Of a stretch of 22,994 bases of DNA, positions 1 to 7,447 are shown in pieces (the stretch's first letter is position 1; every line of letters begins with the position of its first letter). Source of the stretch: CAYOEJ01 sp964403015 (GTDB lineage: Bacteria > Actinomycetota > Actinomycetes > Actinomycetales > Actinomycetaceae). The notes under the pieces were generated by a model. The model ran no database searches and was not told the origin of the DNA. It saw only the letters and a list, made by a program, of their open reading frames with translations. The stretch spans positions 1-22,994 of the forward strand of contig CAYOEJ010000024.1 of NCBI GenBank assembly GCA_964403015.1. Reading direction: 5' to 3'. Made by a program: the position numbers and the translations under genes.

Positions 1-33
1 CGTGACCGTCGAGCCGGATGCCCTAGTAATCGG

Positions 34-633
34 CTAGCTGAATATCGGGCCGACGTCGCGCGAGCGCTTGAGCTCGAAGAATCCAGGCACCTTCGCGAGC
101 GCGAGCGTGCCATCCCATAGCTGGCCGGCTTCTTCACCGTGAGGAGCGGGAGAAACTACCGGCCCGAAGAATGCCACGCCGGCTACTTCGATAATGGGCA
201 CTCCGACGTCGTCGCCAACGAGGTCAAGCGCTTCCTTCGTGGAACTCGCGAGCGCCTCGTCGTACTCGCCGTTCTCGGCACGGTCGAGCAGATCCCTCTT
301 CAACCCAATGGACTCAAGAACGGCTCCAACGGTTTCGGCGTTCTTATCGGCCTCGTCGGTGAAAAACTTTTCGCCAAGCACGGTATAGAACTCGCCGAGG
401 TGCTCCGGGGCCTGGGTTGCCACGGCAGCACTCACGCGCGAGCAAATACGTGTGGCATCGAGCATCTCGCGGTATTTTTCGGGCACATCTTTATCGGAGT
501 TGAGCTCCCACAAGGAAAACGGGCGCCACGTGATGTCGAGGTCGCGTAACTGTGACACTTCCACGAGCCATCGGGAGGTAATCCACGTCCAGGGGCAGGT
601 CGGATCGAACCAGAAATTCACTTTTTTAGTCAT
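34..633 (-). CDS. Mycothiol-dependent nitroreductase-like DsbA-fold protein (Rv2466c family)
   Basis: A 199-residue thioredoxin/DsbA-fold protein that closely resembles my memory of M. tuberculosis Rv2466c in length and sequence. Shared stretches include an N-terminal FWFDP-x-CPW-x-WITSRW block (residues 7-20), VGEDVG(T/V)P and GVAFFGPV near the end, and a final FFELKR. The family is cytoplasmic and uses mycothiol to reduce disulfides or nitro compounds. The active site here reads C13-P-W-T16, so the second cysteine of the usual CPWC is missing. I start at the ATG at 633 (MTKKVNFWF), which matches family length; the longer reading frame to 726 adds 31 residues unlike the family. No Shine-Dalgarno precedes this ATG, but CACAAT lies six bases upstream, so it may be leaderless. 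It is divergent from pepN, as in mycobacteria. Family is secure; activity with one cysteine is uncertain. Confidence 0.88.
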   Translation of the reverse strand: MTKKVNFWFDPTCPWTWITSRWLVEVSQLRDLDITWRPFSLWELNSDKDVPEKYREMLDATRICSRVSAAVATQAPEHLGEFYTVLGEKFFTDEADKNAETVGAVLESIGLKRDLLDRAENGEYDEALASSTKEALDLVGDDVGVPIIEVAGVAFFGPVVSPAPHGEEAGQLWDGTLALAKVPGFFELKRSRDVGPIFS

Positions 634-645
634 GGTGCCATTGTG
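634..645 (-). promoter_or_regulatory. Possible -10 box giving a leaderless transcript of the reductase gene
   Basis: On the minus strand CACAAT (640-645) is followed by exactly six bases and then the ATG at 633. It matches four of six bases of TATAAT, and there is no ribosome binding site. I see no convincing -35 box. The same spacing recurs at several other genes in this window. Confidence 0.35.
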
Positions 646-817
646 TCGTACCTGGTCGAAGATGTGCGATGGACTTCGCCGTTGGAGAATGTCCACTCTT
701 CGTGACATCGGGAAAGCTCGGTTCACACCCGGACGGCCAGTTCGCGAAGAGCACCACGCGAAACTCGATCCCCGATCCGGCAGGGCGTAGTCTTGAACAC
801 GGACTATTTTGTTACCG

Positions 818-839
818 TCCGCACGTGTTCGCGTGCGGA
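818..839 (+). promoter_or_regulatory. Hairpin in the pepN leader
   Basis: TCCGCACG, a six-base loop, then CGTGCGGA form a perfect 8-bp stem ending 20 bases before the pepN start codon and just before its ribosome binding site. It could be an mRNA leader stem or an operator; nothing here decides which. The rest of 634-859 shows no further structure I trust. Confidence 0.45.
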
Positions 840-859
840 TGCCAATTGAAAGGATTCCC

Positions 860-3415
860 GTGCCAGGTCAAAACCTCACACGCGAAGAAGCAGCTAAGCG
901 CGCTGAACTCCTCCAGACCTCGACCTACCGTGTCGAGCTAGATTTGACCGGAGATACCACCTTCCGTTCCCAGACCACCGTGAAGTTCACGGCGAAAGCT
1001 GGAGAATCCACGTTTATTGACCTAATCGCACAGTCGGTAGAAAAGATCGTACTCAATGGCGAAGAGATCCCAACGGATGCTTTTGCAGATTCACGAATTC
1101 AGCTCGACAACCTGGCTGAGGACAACGAGCTTTACGTGGACGCCACCTGCATCTATTCCAAGACCGGCGAGGGGCTGCACCGCGCTATTGATCCTGCCGA
1201 TGGCGAGGTCTACCTCTACTCGCAGTTCGAGGTGCCTGACTCAAGGCGCATGTACACGGTATTCGAGCAGCCCGATCTCAAGGCTGAGTTCACTTTTGTT
1301 GTGACAGCACCGGAAAACTGGAAGCTGTTCTCAGTTTCCCCAACTCCGGAGCCCACTCCTGCGGGCGATGGTTTCGCCACGTGGGAGTTCACGCCCACCG
1401 AGCGCATCTCTTCCTACCTCACCTGCATCATTGCGGGACCGTACGTGGGCGAAGAAGGATCGCACACGTCGATGGACGGCCGCGAGATCCCCATGGGCGT
1501 CTACGCCCGCGCATCGCTGGCCGAATACTTGGATGCCCAAGAAATCATCGACATCACGAAGGCCGGCATGGACTTCTACGAGAAGTCATTTGACGTGCCC
1601 TACCCATTCCGCAAGTACGATCAGATCTTTGTTCCGGAATTCAATGCGGGCGCGATGGAGCATCCCGGCTGCGTCACCATCCTCGACGACTATGTGTTCC
1701 GTTCACGCGCAACCGGCGCGTTGATCGAGCGCCGCGCGGTGACCGTTCTCCACGAGCTCGCCCACATGTGGTTTGGCGACCTCGTCACGATGAAGTGGTG
1801 GGACGATCTGTGGCTCAACGAGTCCTTCGCAGAGTTCACCAGCCACGTCGCTACCGCCGAGGCAACGCGTTGGACCGATGCGTGGGTTACCTTTAACTCT
1901 TCGGAGAAGTCGTGGGCACAGGCTCAAGACCAGCTTCCCTCCACCCACCCCATCGCCGCAGACATCCGCGATCTTGAGGACGTCCAGGTCAACTTCGATG
2001 GCATCACCTATGGCAAGGGCGCATCCGTTTTCCAGCAGCTCGTCGCCTACGTTGGCCGCGAGCCATTCTTCACCGGCGTTTCGAAGTACCTCAAGAAGAA
2101 GGCCTGGGGCAACGCTACGTTGAACGACCTTCTTGTCGAGCTCTCCGACGCCTCGGGTCGCGACCTCACCGAGTGGGTCAAGCTCTGGCTCCAGGAGTCC
2201 GGCATCAACACCTTGCGCCCACAGTTTGATGTTGACGACGACGGACGGATCGGCGAGTTCTCGATCGTCCAGAGTTCTGACGGGCGGGCTTCGCTCCGAC
2301 CGCATCGCATCGGCGTCGGCGGATACTCGCTGCGCGGCGACAAGCTTGAGCGCGTTGTGCATACAGAACTCGATATTGACGGCGAACAGACCGTGGTCGA
2401 AGAGTTTTCGAACATCGAGCGTCCTGACCTGATCCTCATCAACGACGGCGATCTTGCCTACGCCAAGGTTCGCCTAGACGATGAGTCCTTGGCTTTCGCG
2501 ATTGAGAACATCAACAAGTTTGACGATCGTCTGCCCCGTACCCTCGTGCTGTTCTCCGCCTGGGACATGTGTCGTGACGGCGAAATGCCCGCCACGGACT
2601 TCGTTGGGTTGATCCTGCGTGCACTGGAAACCGAGGATCACGGCACCGTGCTGCGCTCGCTTATCAACCAGCTCACCACGGCAACGAACCTATACTCTGC
2701 CCCGCAAACACGCGCGCAGCTTCAGGAAACCGTTGGCGCGAAGCTGGCCGAGCTCGTTAAGGACTGCGAGCCAGAGTCTGATCGACAACTCCAAATTTCC
2801 ATGGCGGCAGTCTCACTCGCACACACCGATGACCAGCTCGACACGGTTGAAGGCTGGCTTGATGGCAGCGATGTGCCTGCGGGGCTCTCGGTCGATGCGA
2901 ACTTCCGCTGGGTCATCATCCAGCGCCTCGCAGCTGCGGGACGCATGACCGAAGCCGAGATCGCCAATGAACGCGACCTTCGCGATAACACCGCTTCGGG
3001 CGCCGCTAATGCAGCACGCGCTCGAGCCGCCATTTCGGATAGCGCTGTCAAGGAAATTGTCTGGACCGACATCCTTGCCGCCGACGTACCCAACTCGATC
3101 CACCGCGGACTTTGCTTTGGATTCAACGGTGGGGAGCCCGAGGTTCTCCTACCATTCGTTGATCGCTACTTCGATGCCCTTGAGCAGCAGTGGGATGCAC
3201 ACACAGTCGAGATTGCGTCCACGATGATCAATCTGACGTATCCCGATAAGCTCACCGGCCGCGAGGACCTCGGAGTAGACGTGGTCGCACGCGGCGAGCA
3301 GTGGCTCGAAGAGAAGAAGGATGCAGCCCCAGCGCTCCGTCGTCTCGTATCAGAGGCTTTGGCACGTGCGCAGCGGGCCAAGAAGGCACAGGAATGCGAC
3401 GCCGCGCGCATCTAA
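860..3415 (+). CDS. pepN: Aminopeptidase N (M1 zinc metallopeptidase)
   Basis: An 851-residue cytoplasmic M1 aminopeptidase that removes N-terminal residues from peptides. The zinc site is HELAH at 298-302 with the third ligand E321 in WLNESFAEF, the exact HExxH-x18-E spacing. The exopeptidase motif is GAMEH (264-268) where M1 enzymes usually have GAMEN. The order is N-terminal beta domain, catalytic domain to about residue 450, then an ERAP1-like helical C-terminal domain; length is normal for actinobacterial PepN. I start at the GTG at 860: AAAGGA lies five bases upstream, and the protein then begins MPGQNLTREEA, as actinobacterial PepN proteins do. An ATG at 839 or the longer frame from 809 is less likely. 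It is a single gene, divergent from the reductase, ending before a strong hairpin. Identification is firm. Confidence 0.96.
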   Translation: MPGQNLTREEAAKRAELLQTSTYRVELDLTGDTTFRSQTTVKFTAKAGESTFIDLIAQSVEKIVLNGEEIPTDAFADSRIQLDNLAEDNELYVDATCIYSKTGEGLHRAIDPADGEVYLYSQFEVPDSRRMYTVFEQPDLKAEFTFVVTAPENWKLFSVSPTPEPTPAGDGFATWEFTPTERISSYLTCIIAGPYVGEEGSHTSMDGREIPMGVYARASLAEYLDAQEIIDITKAGMDFYEKSFDVPYPFRKYDQIFVPEFNAGAMEHPGCVTILDDYVFRSRATGALIERRAVTVLHELAHMWFGDLVTMKWWDDLWLNESFAEFTSHVATAEATRWTDAWVTFNSSEKSWAQAQDQLPSTHPIAADIRDLEDVQVNFDGITYGKGASVFQQLVAYVGREPFFTGVSKYLKKKAWGNATLNDLLVELSDASGRDLTEWVKLWLQESGINTLRPQFDVDDDGRIGEFSIVQSSDGRASLRPHRIGVGGYSLRGDKLERVVHTELDIDGEQTVVEEFSNIERPDLILINDGDLAYAKVRLDDESLAFAIENINKFDDRLPRTLVLFSAWDMCRDGEMPATDFVGLILRALETEDHGTVLRSLINQLTTATNLYSAPQTRAQLQETVGAKLAELVKDCEPESDRQLQISMAAVSLAHTDDQLDTVEGWLDGSDVPAGLSVDANFRWVIIQRLAAAGRMTEAEIANERDLRDNTASGAANAARARAAISDSAVKEIVWTDILAADVPNSIHRGLCFGFNGGEPEVLLPFVDRYFDALEQQWDAHTVEIASTMINLTYPDKLTGREDLGVDVVARGEQWLEEKKDAAPALRRLVSEALARAQRAKKAQECDAARI

Positions 3416-3446
3416 ATCGCTGAGTCTTGCGTCATTCGCGCAACAG

Positions 3447-3480
3447 CTGAGGGGAGGGTGGATATCCACTCTCCCCTCAG
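3447..3480. terminator. Bidirectional terminator between pepN and the ABC exporter
   Basis: A 34-base inverted repeat with arms 3447-3463 and 3464-3480 pairs along 17 bp with one G-U. The outer arms are CTGAGGGGAG and CTCCCCTCAG, and the centre GTGGATATCCAC is itself palindromic. It sits 31 bases after the pepN stop and 24 bases beyond the exporter's stop, where a two-way terminator is expected between convergent genes. There is no long T run on either side. Confidence 0.75.
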
Positions 3481-3504
3481 TGCTTCCTAGGACCGGCATC
3501 CTCG

Positions 3505-5325
3505 CTAATTTCGGGCGAATGCCGGCTCCGCTGCTTCGCGTGAAGCAAGGGCTACAAGCGATGCGTACTGCCCATCTGCTGCCATCAGTTCGTCATGGCT
3601 TCCCCGTTCTACTACTCGGCCGCGGTCAAGCACCACAATCTGATCGGCGTCTTGGATCGTTGAGAGGCGGTGGGCGATGACCAACCGAGTGGTGCCAGAG
3701 AGATTGACCGCATCCTGGATCGCCCGCTCTGTCTTGTTGTCTAGCGCCGAGGTTGCCTCGTCAAGAATGAGAATCTTCGGCTGAGCGAGCAGTGTCCGCG
3801 CGAGCGAAAGGCGCTGTTGCTCACCGCCGGAGAAGCGATAGCCACGCGATCCGACGGTGGTGTCCAGTCGCTCTGGCAGGTCACGGATGAGATCTGCAAT
3901 ATTCGCACTCTCTAACGCTTGCCATATCTCAGCCTCGCTCGCGTCCGTCTTCGCCATGCGCATGTTTTCGGCGATAGTTGCGTGGGCTAGGTAAGTTTCT
4001 TGGCTCACGACGCCGAGGAGTGCCGTACGCGTGGCGGAAGACATATTACGGAGATTGACGCCACCGATACGAACCTCTCCCTCAGATGGATCAATCAGGC
4101 GTGACAGCAAGGCGGCCATCGTCGACTTGCCAGAGCCTGTATGCCCAACGATCGCCGTCGTCGTCCCGCGCGGAATCGTCAGCGAAATGCCAGCCAAGGC
4201 GTCGTCGTCGGCATCGGGGTACCGGTACGAAACCGAATCGAAGACCACCGTCGAGTCTGAGATCTCGGCATCACGAGGAGTCGCAGGCTCCACGACTTCG
4301 GGGCGAAGATCGAGGTATTCAAAGATCCTCGAGAAAAGAGCCATGGAAGCAACCCACTGGGCGCTCACGTTGAGAAGGCCGGTAATGGGCCGGAAAATCT
4401 GGCTTTGGAGCGTGGAGAATGCGATGAGCGTACCGATCGTCATGCCGCCCGAGGTGGCGGGAAGGCCGGCCACGAGATAGACGAGCGCCGGAATGACCGC
4501 AAAAATCACTTGCATGGTGGCCATCCGCCATCGCCCAGCCAGCTGAGACTCGAGTTCGAGCTCAATGAGGTCGTGGCTTACCGAGGTGAAGTTGTCGTGG
4601 ATGCGCTCCTCTGCCCCGAGAGTCTTTGCCAGGCGGATGCCGGAGACGGACAGGTTCTCGCTCACAGAGTGCTGCATTTGGGCAAGCGCGCGCTGGTGAC
4701 GATCCGTGATTCGGCGGCGCGTCAGCGCGACCTGGCGGGTCAGGAGAACGGCTGGAGGCAACACGAAGAGGGATAACAGTGAAAGCGTGGGGCTCAGTGC
4801 AATCATGGCCGCAACGGTCGCGATAGTCATCGTGACGTTCGAAGCGATCGAGGTGGCCGTCGTCGTCACAACGGACTGCATACCAGATATGTCGTTCGTG
4901 AGACGCGACTGGATTTCACCGCCGCGGTTCTTAGTGAAAAAGTGTAGGGATTGGCGCTGCAGGTTTCCGAAAACGTCGACGCGCAGGGTGTGCATTATCC
5001 GCTGGCCGATTTTCGTGCTCATCCACGTCTGGACCACGCCTATCGCTTGGGTCAGAACCGCTAGACCGATCATGGAAAGGACCAGCCACACGAGTAGGTG
5101 GACATCTTGCTGCGGAATTGCTTCGTCGACCGTGCGGCGTACGAGGAACGGCTGGACGACTGTGAGTCCGGCCGTCAGCACGATGAGCCCCACGACGAGC
5201 GCGATCGCTCCGGCATGGGGTCGGAATAGGTTGGCAACACGAGAAAACGGGACCGGAGCAGTTTTGAGCTGCTCGATATCCGCTTTGTTCTTGACCATTG
5301 TTCTGTCTCGAGGTGACCCGTTCAT
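3505..5325 (-). CDS. ABC exporter half-transporter (membrane domain fused to ATPase)
   Basis: A 606-residue type IV ABC exporter. The N-terminal half is a six-helix ABC membrane domain with hydrophobic runs such as AIALVVGLIVLTAGLTVV and LLVWLVLSMIGLAVLTQAIG. The C-terminal half is the nucleotide-binding domain: Walker A GHTGSGKST (394-402), signature FSGGEQQR, Walker B ILILDEATSALD, and the switch histidine in IAHRLS. All catalytic motifs are intact, so it probably works as a homodimer in the cytoplasmic membrane. The substrate is unknown; a divergent MarR gene suggests a toxic compound or drug. I start at the ATG at 5325, which has AAGGGAG seven bases upstream; a GTG at 5331 is too close to that site. 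It ends toward the pepN terminator. Confidence 0.9.
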   Translation of the reverse strand: MNGSPRDRTMVKNKADIEQLKTAPVPFSRVANLFRPHAGAIALVVGLIVLTAGLTVVQPFLVRRTVDEAIPQQDVHLLVWLVLSMIGLAVLTQAIGVVQTWMSTKIGQRIMHTLRVDVFGNLQRQSLHFFTKNRGGEIQSRLTNDISGMQSVVTTTATSIASNVTMTIATVAAMIALSPTLSLLSLFVLPPAVLLTRQVALTRRRITDRHQRALAQMQHSVSENLSVSGIRLAKTLGAEERIHDNFTSVSHDLIELELESQLAGRWRMATMQVIFAVIPALVYLVAGLPATSGGMTIGTLIAFSTLQSQIFRPITGLLNVSAQWVASMALFSRIFEYLDLRPEVVEPATPRDAEISDSTVVFDSVSYRYPDADDDALAGISLTIPRGTTTAIVGHTGSGKSTMAALLSRLIDPSEGEVRIGGVNLRNMSSATRTALLGVVSQETYLAHATIAENMRMAKTDASEAEIWQALESANIADLIRDLPERLDTTVGSRGYRFSGGEQQRLSLARTLLAQPKILILDEATSALDNKTERAIQDAVNLSGTTRLVIAHRLSTIQDADQIVVLDRGRVVERGSHDELMAADGQYASLVALASREAAEPAFARN

Positions 5326-5408
5326 AGGCACGCTCCCTTCGTCGATGAGGGATTAATGTAGTAACTTCACAATGAGTATAATGCATGAATCGTTGATAGT
5401 ATTCCCGC
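5326..5408. promoter_or_regulatory. Divergent promoter region of exporter and MarR gene
   Basis: This 83-base AT-rich stretch must hold the promoters of both genes. Rightward, TAGTAT (5397-5402) lies exactly six bases before the ATG of the MarR gene, fitting a leaderless transcript; a perfect TATAAT is also present at 5377-5382. Leftward, TATACT (complement of 5375-5380) overlaps that TATAAT and could serve the exporter, whose mRNA would then carry a ribosome binding site. Overlap of the two -10 boxes would let one bound MarR dimer block both. I see no clear long palindromic operator. Confidence 0.5.
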
Positions 5409-5819
5409 ATGAGTGCAACAGGTTCCGACATCGGCGAGCTCGTCCTCCGTTTAGCGAGGCTCATTAGGCATCGCAGCCTCACCTTGCCCATACCGCCACA
5501 CCAAGCGCGAGCCTTACGAATCATCGGTCGCGACCCGATTCGCCCAGCGCGCCTAGCGGAAAAGCTGGGGATCACTCCGCGAGCGGTGACCGACGTCGTC
5601 GACGCCCTCAGCGACGCCGGCCTTATCGATTCTCTTCCCGACCCCGCCGACCGTCGCGCCAAGATCCTTACGATGACGGACGACGGCGAACGCCAACTTG
5701 ACGCCATTCGCGCGAGTCGCGCGGCTATGGCGAATGAGGTCTTCGCTTCGCTCTCTGCCAACGAGCGAGCCACACTCGAAGAACTCCTGTCGCGCTGCCT
5801 TGACGACGCCTCCGACTAA
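5409..5819 (+). CDS. MarR-family transcriptional regulator
   Basis: A 136-residue winged-helix protein of normal MarR size. Helix-turn-helix features are RPARLAEKLGITPRAVTDVVDAL (about residues 44-66), then the wing with the typical D-x-R-D/A-R pattern (DPADRRAKILTMTDDG, 78-93), with helices on both sides for dimerisation. It lies head to head with the ABC exporter, 83 bases apart, so it most likely represses the exporter and itself until a ligand binds; that is inferred from the arrangement. There is no ribosome binding site, and the ATG seems to be at or next to the transcript start. The ligand cannot be predicted. Confidence 0.88.
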   Translation: MSATGSDIGELVLRLARLIRHRSLTLPIPPHQARALRIIGRDPIRPARLAEKLGITPRAVTDVVDALSDAGLIDSLPDPADRRAKILTMTDDGERQLDAIRASRAAMANEVFASLSANERATLEELLSRCLDDASD

Positions 5820-5874
5820 TATGCCCGCCTAGCCGAGTCAGGAACCCACATTGTGAGACAAAACAGTTTGCATG

Positions 5875-5909
5875 CTGGCATCCGTCAGTTCGTCTAGTAC
5901 GCTCACCAT
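5875..5909 (+). promoter_or_regulatory. Candidate promoter of the metY leader
   Basis: CTGGCA (5875-5880, four of six matches to TTGACA), a 17-base spacer, and TACGCT (5898-5903, TANNNT form) are followed by six bases and an ATG at 5910. That would start the transcript at or beside the ATG. The match is modest and unproven. Confidence 0.4.
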
Positions 5910-5939
5910 ATGTTCCGACGAATGCGAATGCCCAGCTAG
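5910..5939 (+). CDS. Putative leaderless leader peptide MFRRMRMPS upstream of metY
   Basis: A nine-codon reading frame (ATG 5910, TAG 5937-5939) has methionine codons at positions 1, 5 and 7. It lies just before a set of hairpins and 125 bases before metY. Its start is six bases after a TANNNT box, as at three other genes here. A Met-rich leader before a methionine-synthesis gene would suit ribosome-mediated attenuation. It is very short, so chance is a real alternative. A second frame across the same bases (from 5872) contains three cysteine codons close together. Confidence 0.3.
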   Translation: MFRRMRMPS

Positions 5940-5941
5940 CG

Positions 5942-6060
5942 CGCACTCCCTCAGCTTGAGCCAAGTGCGGCGCTCCAGTCCCCTATTGTTCGCGGGCTGG
6001 TGGGCTTTCAGGAATTTTGGCAATCGTTGCCGCCCTCAGCTCGCTTTCCATCAGAAAGCG
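5942..6060 (+). promoter_or_regulatory. Structured metY 5' leader, with a hairpin covering the ribosome binding site
   Basis: Four hairpins are visible. H1 5942-5969: CGCACT with AGTGCG, inner CTCA-GCT-TGAG. H2 5975-6000: CCAG/CCC with GGG/CTGG and one bulge. H3 6019-6031: GGCAA-TCG-TTGCC. H4 6042-6060: CGCTTTC-CATCA-GAAAGCG, perfect 7 bp, ending four bases before the metY ATG. The 3' arm of H4 holds the only candidate Shine-Dalgarno (GAAAG). A second copy of GCTTTC at 6004-6009 could pair with the same arm, giving two exclusive folds. I do not recognise a SAM riboswitch core or any T-run terminator. Control of translation start seems likelier than termination. Confidence 0.45.
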
Positions 6061-6064
6061 CATC

Positions 6065-7351
6065 ATGACTAACTACAAATTCGCAACACTTCAAGTTCAC
6101 GCCGGCCAAGAGCAGCCCGAGCAGGTTTACGGCTCTCGTGCACTACCGATTCACCAGACCACGTCCTTCGTATTCGAGAGCGCGGAACAGGCCGCCGGCC
6201 GCTTCGCCCTCACCGATGCAGGAATGATCTATTCCCGTCTCACGAATCCGACGGTAGGCGCAATTGAAGCAAAGCTCGCCGCTCTCGAAGGCGGAGCGGC
6301 AGGAATTCTTCTTTCCTCCGGCCAAGCGGCCGTCACCTACGCCGTTCTCAACATCGCCCAGGCGGGCGACCATCTGGTGTCATCAGCATCGCTCTATGGT
6401 GGATCAACAAATCTCTTCAAGGAGACGCTCTCTCGACTCGGCATTACCACCACCTTTATCAACGATCCGGGCGACCTCGACGAGTGGCGTGCTGCAATCC
6501 AAGACAACACGAAGCTTCTCTTTGGCGAGTCAGTGCCAAATCCGAAGGGCGATATCTTAGATATCGAACCGATAGCAAAGATTGCTCACGACGCCGGACT
6601 TCCGCTGATCGTTGACAACACGGTGGCCACTCCCTACCTTCTGCGTCCGTTCGAATTCGGCGCAGATGTGGTTATCCACTCCGCAACCAAGTATCTGGGC
6701 GGCCACGGAACTACCCTGGGTGGAGTGGTGATCGAGTCGGGTAACTTCGACTGGAAGACGGACAAGTTCCCCGGATTCTCCCAACCTGACCGTTCCTATA
6801 ACGGCGTTGTTTTCGGCGATTTGGGGGCGGCGGCGTTCACTACGCGCATCCGCGCAACACTCCTTCGCGATACCGGCGCTTCGCTGTCCGCAATCGATGC
6901 GTGGCTGTTGGGACAGGGCATTGAAACGCTGTCGCTTCGGGTTGAGCGACACGTCGAGAACGCTCTGAAGGTGGCGGAGTTTATCGAGTCACAACCGTCG
7001 GTGGACAAGGTCTCCTACGCTTCCCTGCCATCCTCGCCCTACTATGAACTCGCGCAGAAGTACGTTCCCAAGGGTGCGGGTGGCGTGTTGTGCTTTGACC
7101 TTAAGGGAGGTCGCGCAGCTGGCGAGAAATTCGTGGACGCGCTAAAACTCCACTCGAATCTCGCCAATATCGGCGACATTCGCTCGCTTGTTATCCACCC
7201 GGCGTCGACCACTCACTCCCAACTCACCGACGACGAGCTGCTACTTTCCGGCATCACTGCGGGCACGGTGCGACTTTCCGTCGGCATTGAAGATATCGAC
7301 GACATCCTCGCCGATCTCAAACTCGGCTTCCAGGCGGTCGGCACGGACTAA
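6065..7351 (+). CDS. metY: O-acetylhomoserine sulfhydrylase (PLP enzyme)
   Basis: A 428-residue Cys/Met-metabolism PLP enzyme of the MetY branch. It makes homocysteine from O-acetylhomoserine and sulfide in methionine synthesis. Typical blocks are the N-terminal FATLQVHAGQ, YSRLTNPT, the cofactor lysine K209 in HSATKYLGGHGTTLGG, and the C-terminal SLVIHPASTTHSQL and RLSVGIED. The HGTTLGG block and a roughly 430-residue length favour MetY over cystathionine gamma-synthase. I start at the ATG at 6065 (MTNYKFATLQ); the upstream frame from 6017 adds residues the family lacks and runs through the leader hairpin. The start site lies directly after hairpin H4. No metX lies next to it; a terminator follows, so it is probably transcribed alone. 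Identification is strong. Confidence 0.94.
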   Translation: MTNYKFATLQVHAGQEQPEQVYGSRALPIHQTTSFVFESAEQAAGRFALTDAGMIYSRLTNPTVGAIEAKLAALEGGAAGILLSSGQAAVTYAVLNIAQAGDHLVSSASLYGGSTNLFKETLSRLGITTTFINDPGDLDEWRAAIQDNTKLLFGESVPNPKGDILDIEPIAKIAHDAGLPLIVDNTVATPYLLRPFEFGADVVIHSATKYLGGHGTTLGGVVIESGNFDWKTDKFPGFSQPDRSYNGVVFGDLGAAAFTTRIRATLLRDTGASLSAIDAWLLGQGIETLSLRVERHVENALKVAEFIESQPSVDKVSYASLPSSPYYELAQKYVPKGAGGVLCFDLKGGRAAGEKFVDALKLHSNLANIGDIRSLVIHPASTTHSQLTDDELLLSGITAGTVRLSVGIEDIDDILADLKLGFQAVGTD

Positions 7352-7378
7352 TCGCGAGGTTGTCCCCATTACTGACTC

Positions 7379-7415
7379 GGGCGCTTATCCGCACCAATGC
7401 TGTGGATAGGCGCCC
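7379..7415 (+). terminator. metY terminator hairpin
   Basis: GGGCGCTTATCC (7379-7390) pairs with GGATAGGCGCCC (7404-7415) over 12 bp with one G-U and a 13-base loop. It lies 27 bases after the metY stop and before tag. No T run follows, as is common for actinobacterial terminators. Confidence 0.7.
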
Positions 7416-7435
7416 AAGTCGTGGTGTGTGCAGGC

Positions 7436-7447
7436 TAGCGTAGAAAC
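7436..7447 (+). promoter_or_regulatory. -10 box for a leaderless tag transcript
   Basis: TAGCGT (7436-7441) is followed by exactly six bases and the tag ATG. There is no purine-rich ribosome binding site before this ATG. No good -35 box is visible. Confidence 0.45.

Noticed and set aside
1703..2362. 219-residue minus-strand frame inside pepN
   Set aside because: It lies wholly within the well-supported pepN catalytic and middle regions, has no ribosome binding site or known motif, and is explained by GC-biased third positions.
4706..5356. 216-residue plus-strand frame opposite the ABC exporter
   Set aside because: It is antisense to intact membrane-domain coding sequence, and its translation is rich in Arg/Thr/Ser with no family resemblance.
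5820..6064. SAM riboswitch (SAM-I or SAM-IV) before metY
   Set aside because: I could not find the conserved core junction and pseudoknot sequences of these classes; only simple hairpins are visible. A covariance-model search would settle it.
5872..6072. 66-residue frame upstream of and overlapping metY, with a CSDECEC cluster
   Set aside because: It runs through all leader hairpins into metY in another frame and has no ribosome binding site. The cysteine cluster is noted, but the short Met frame has the better start signal.
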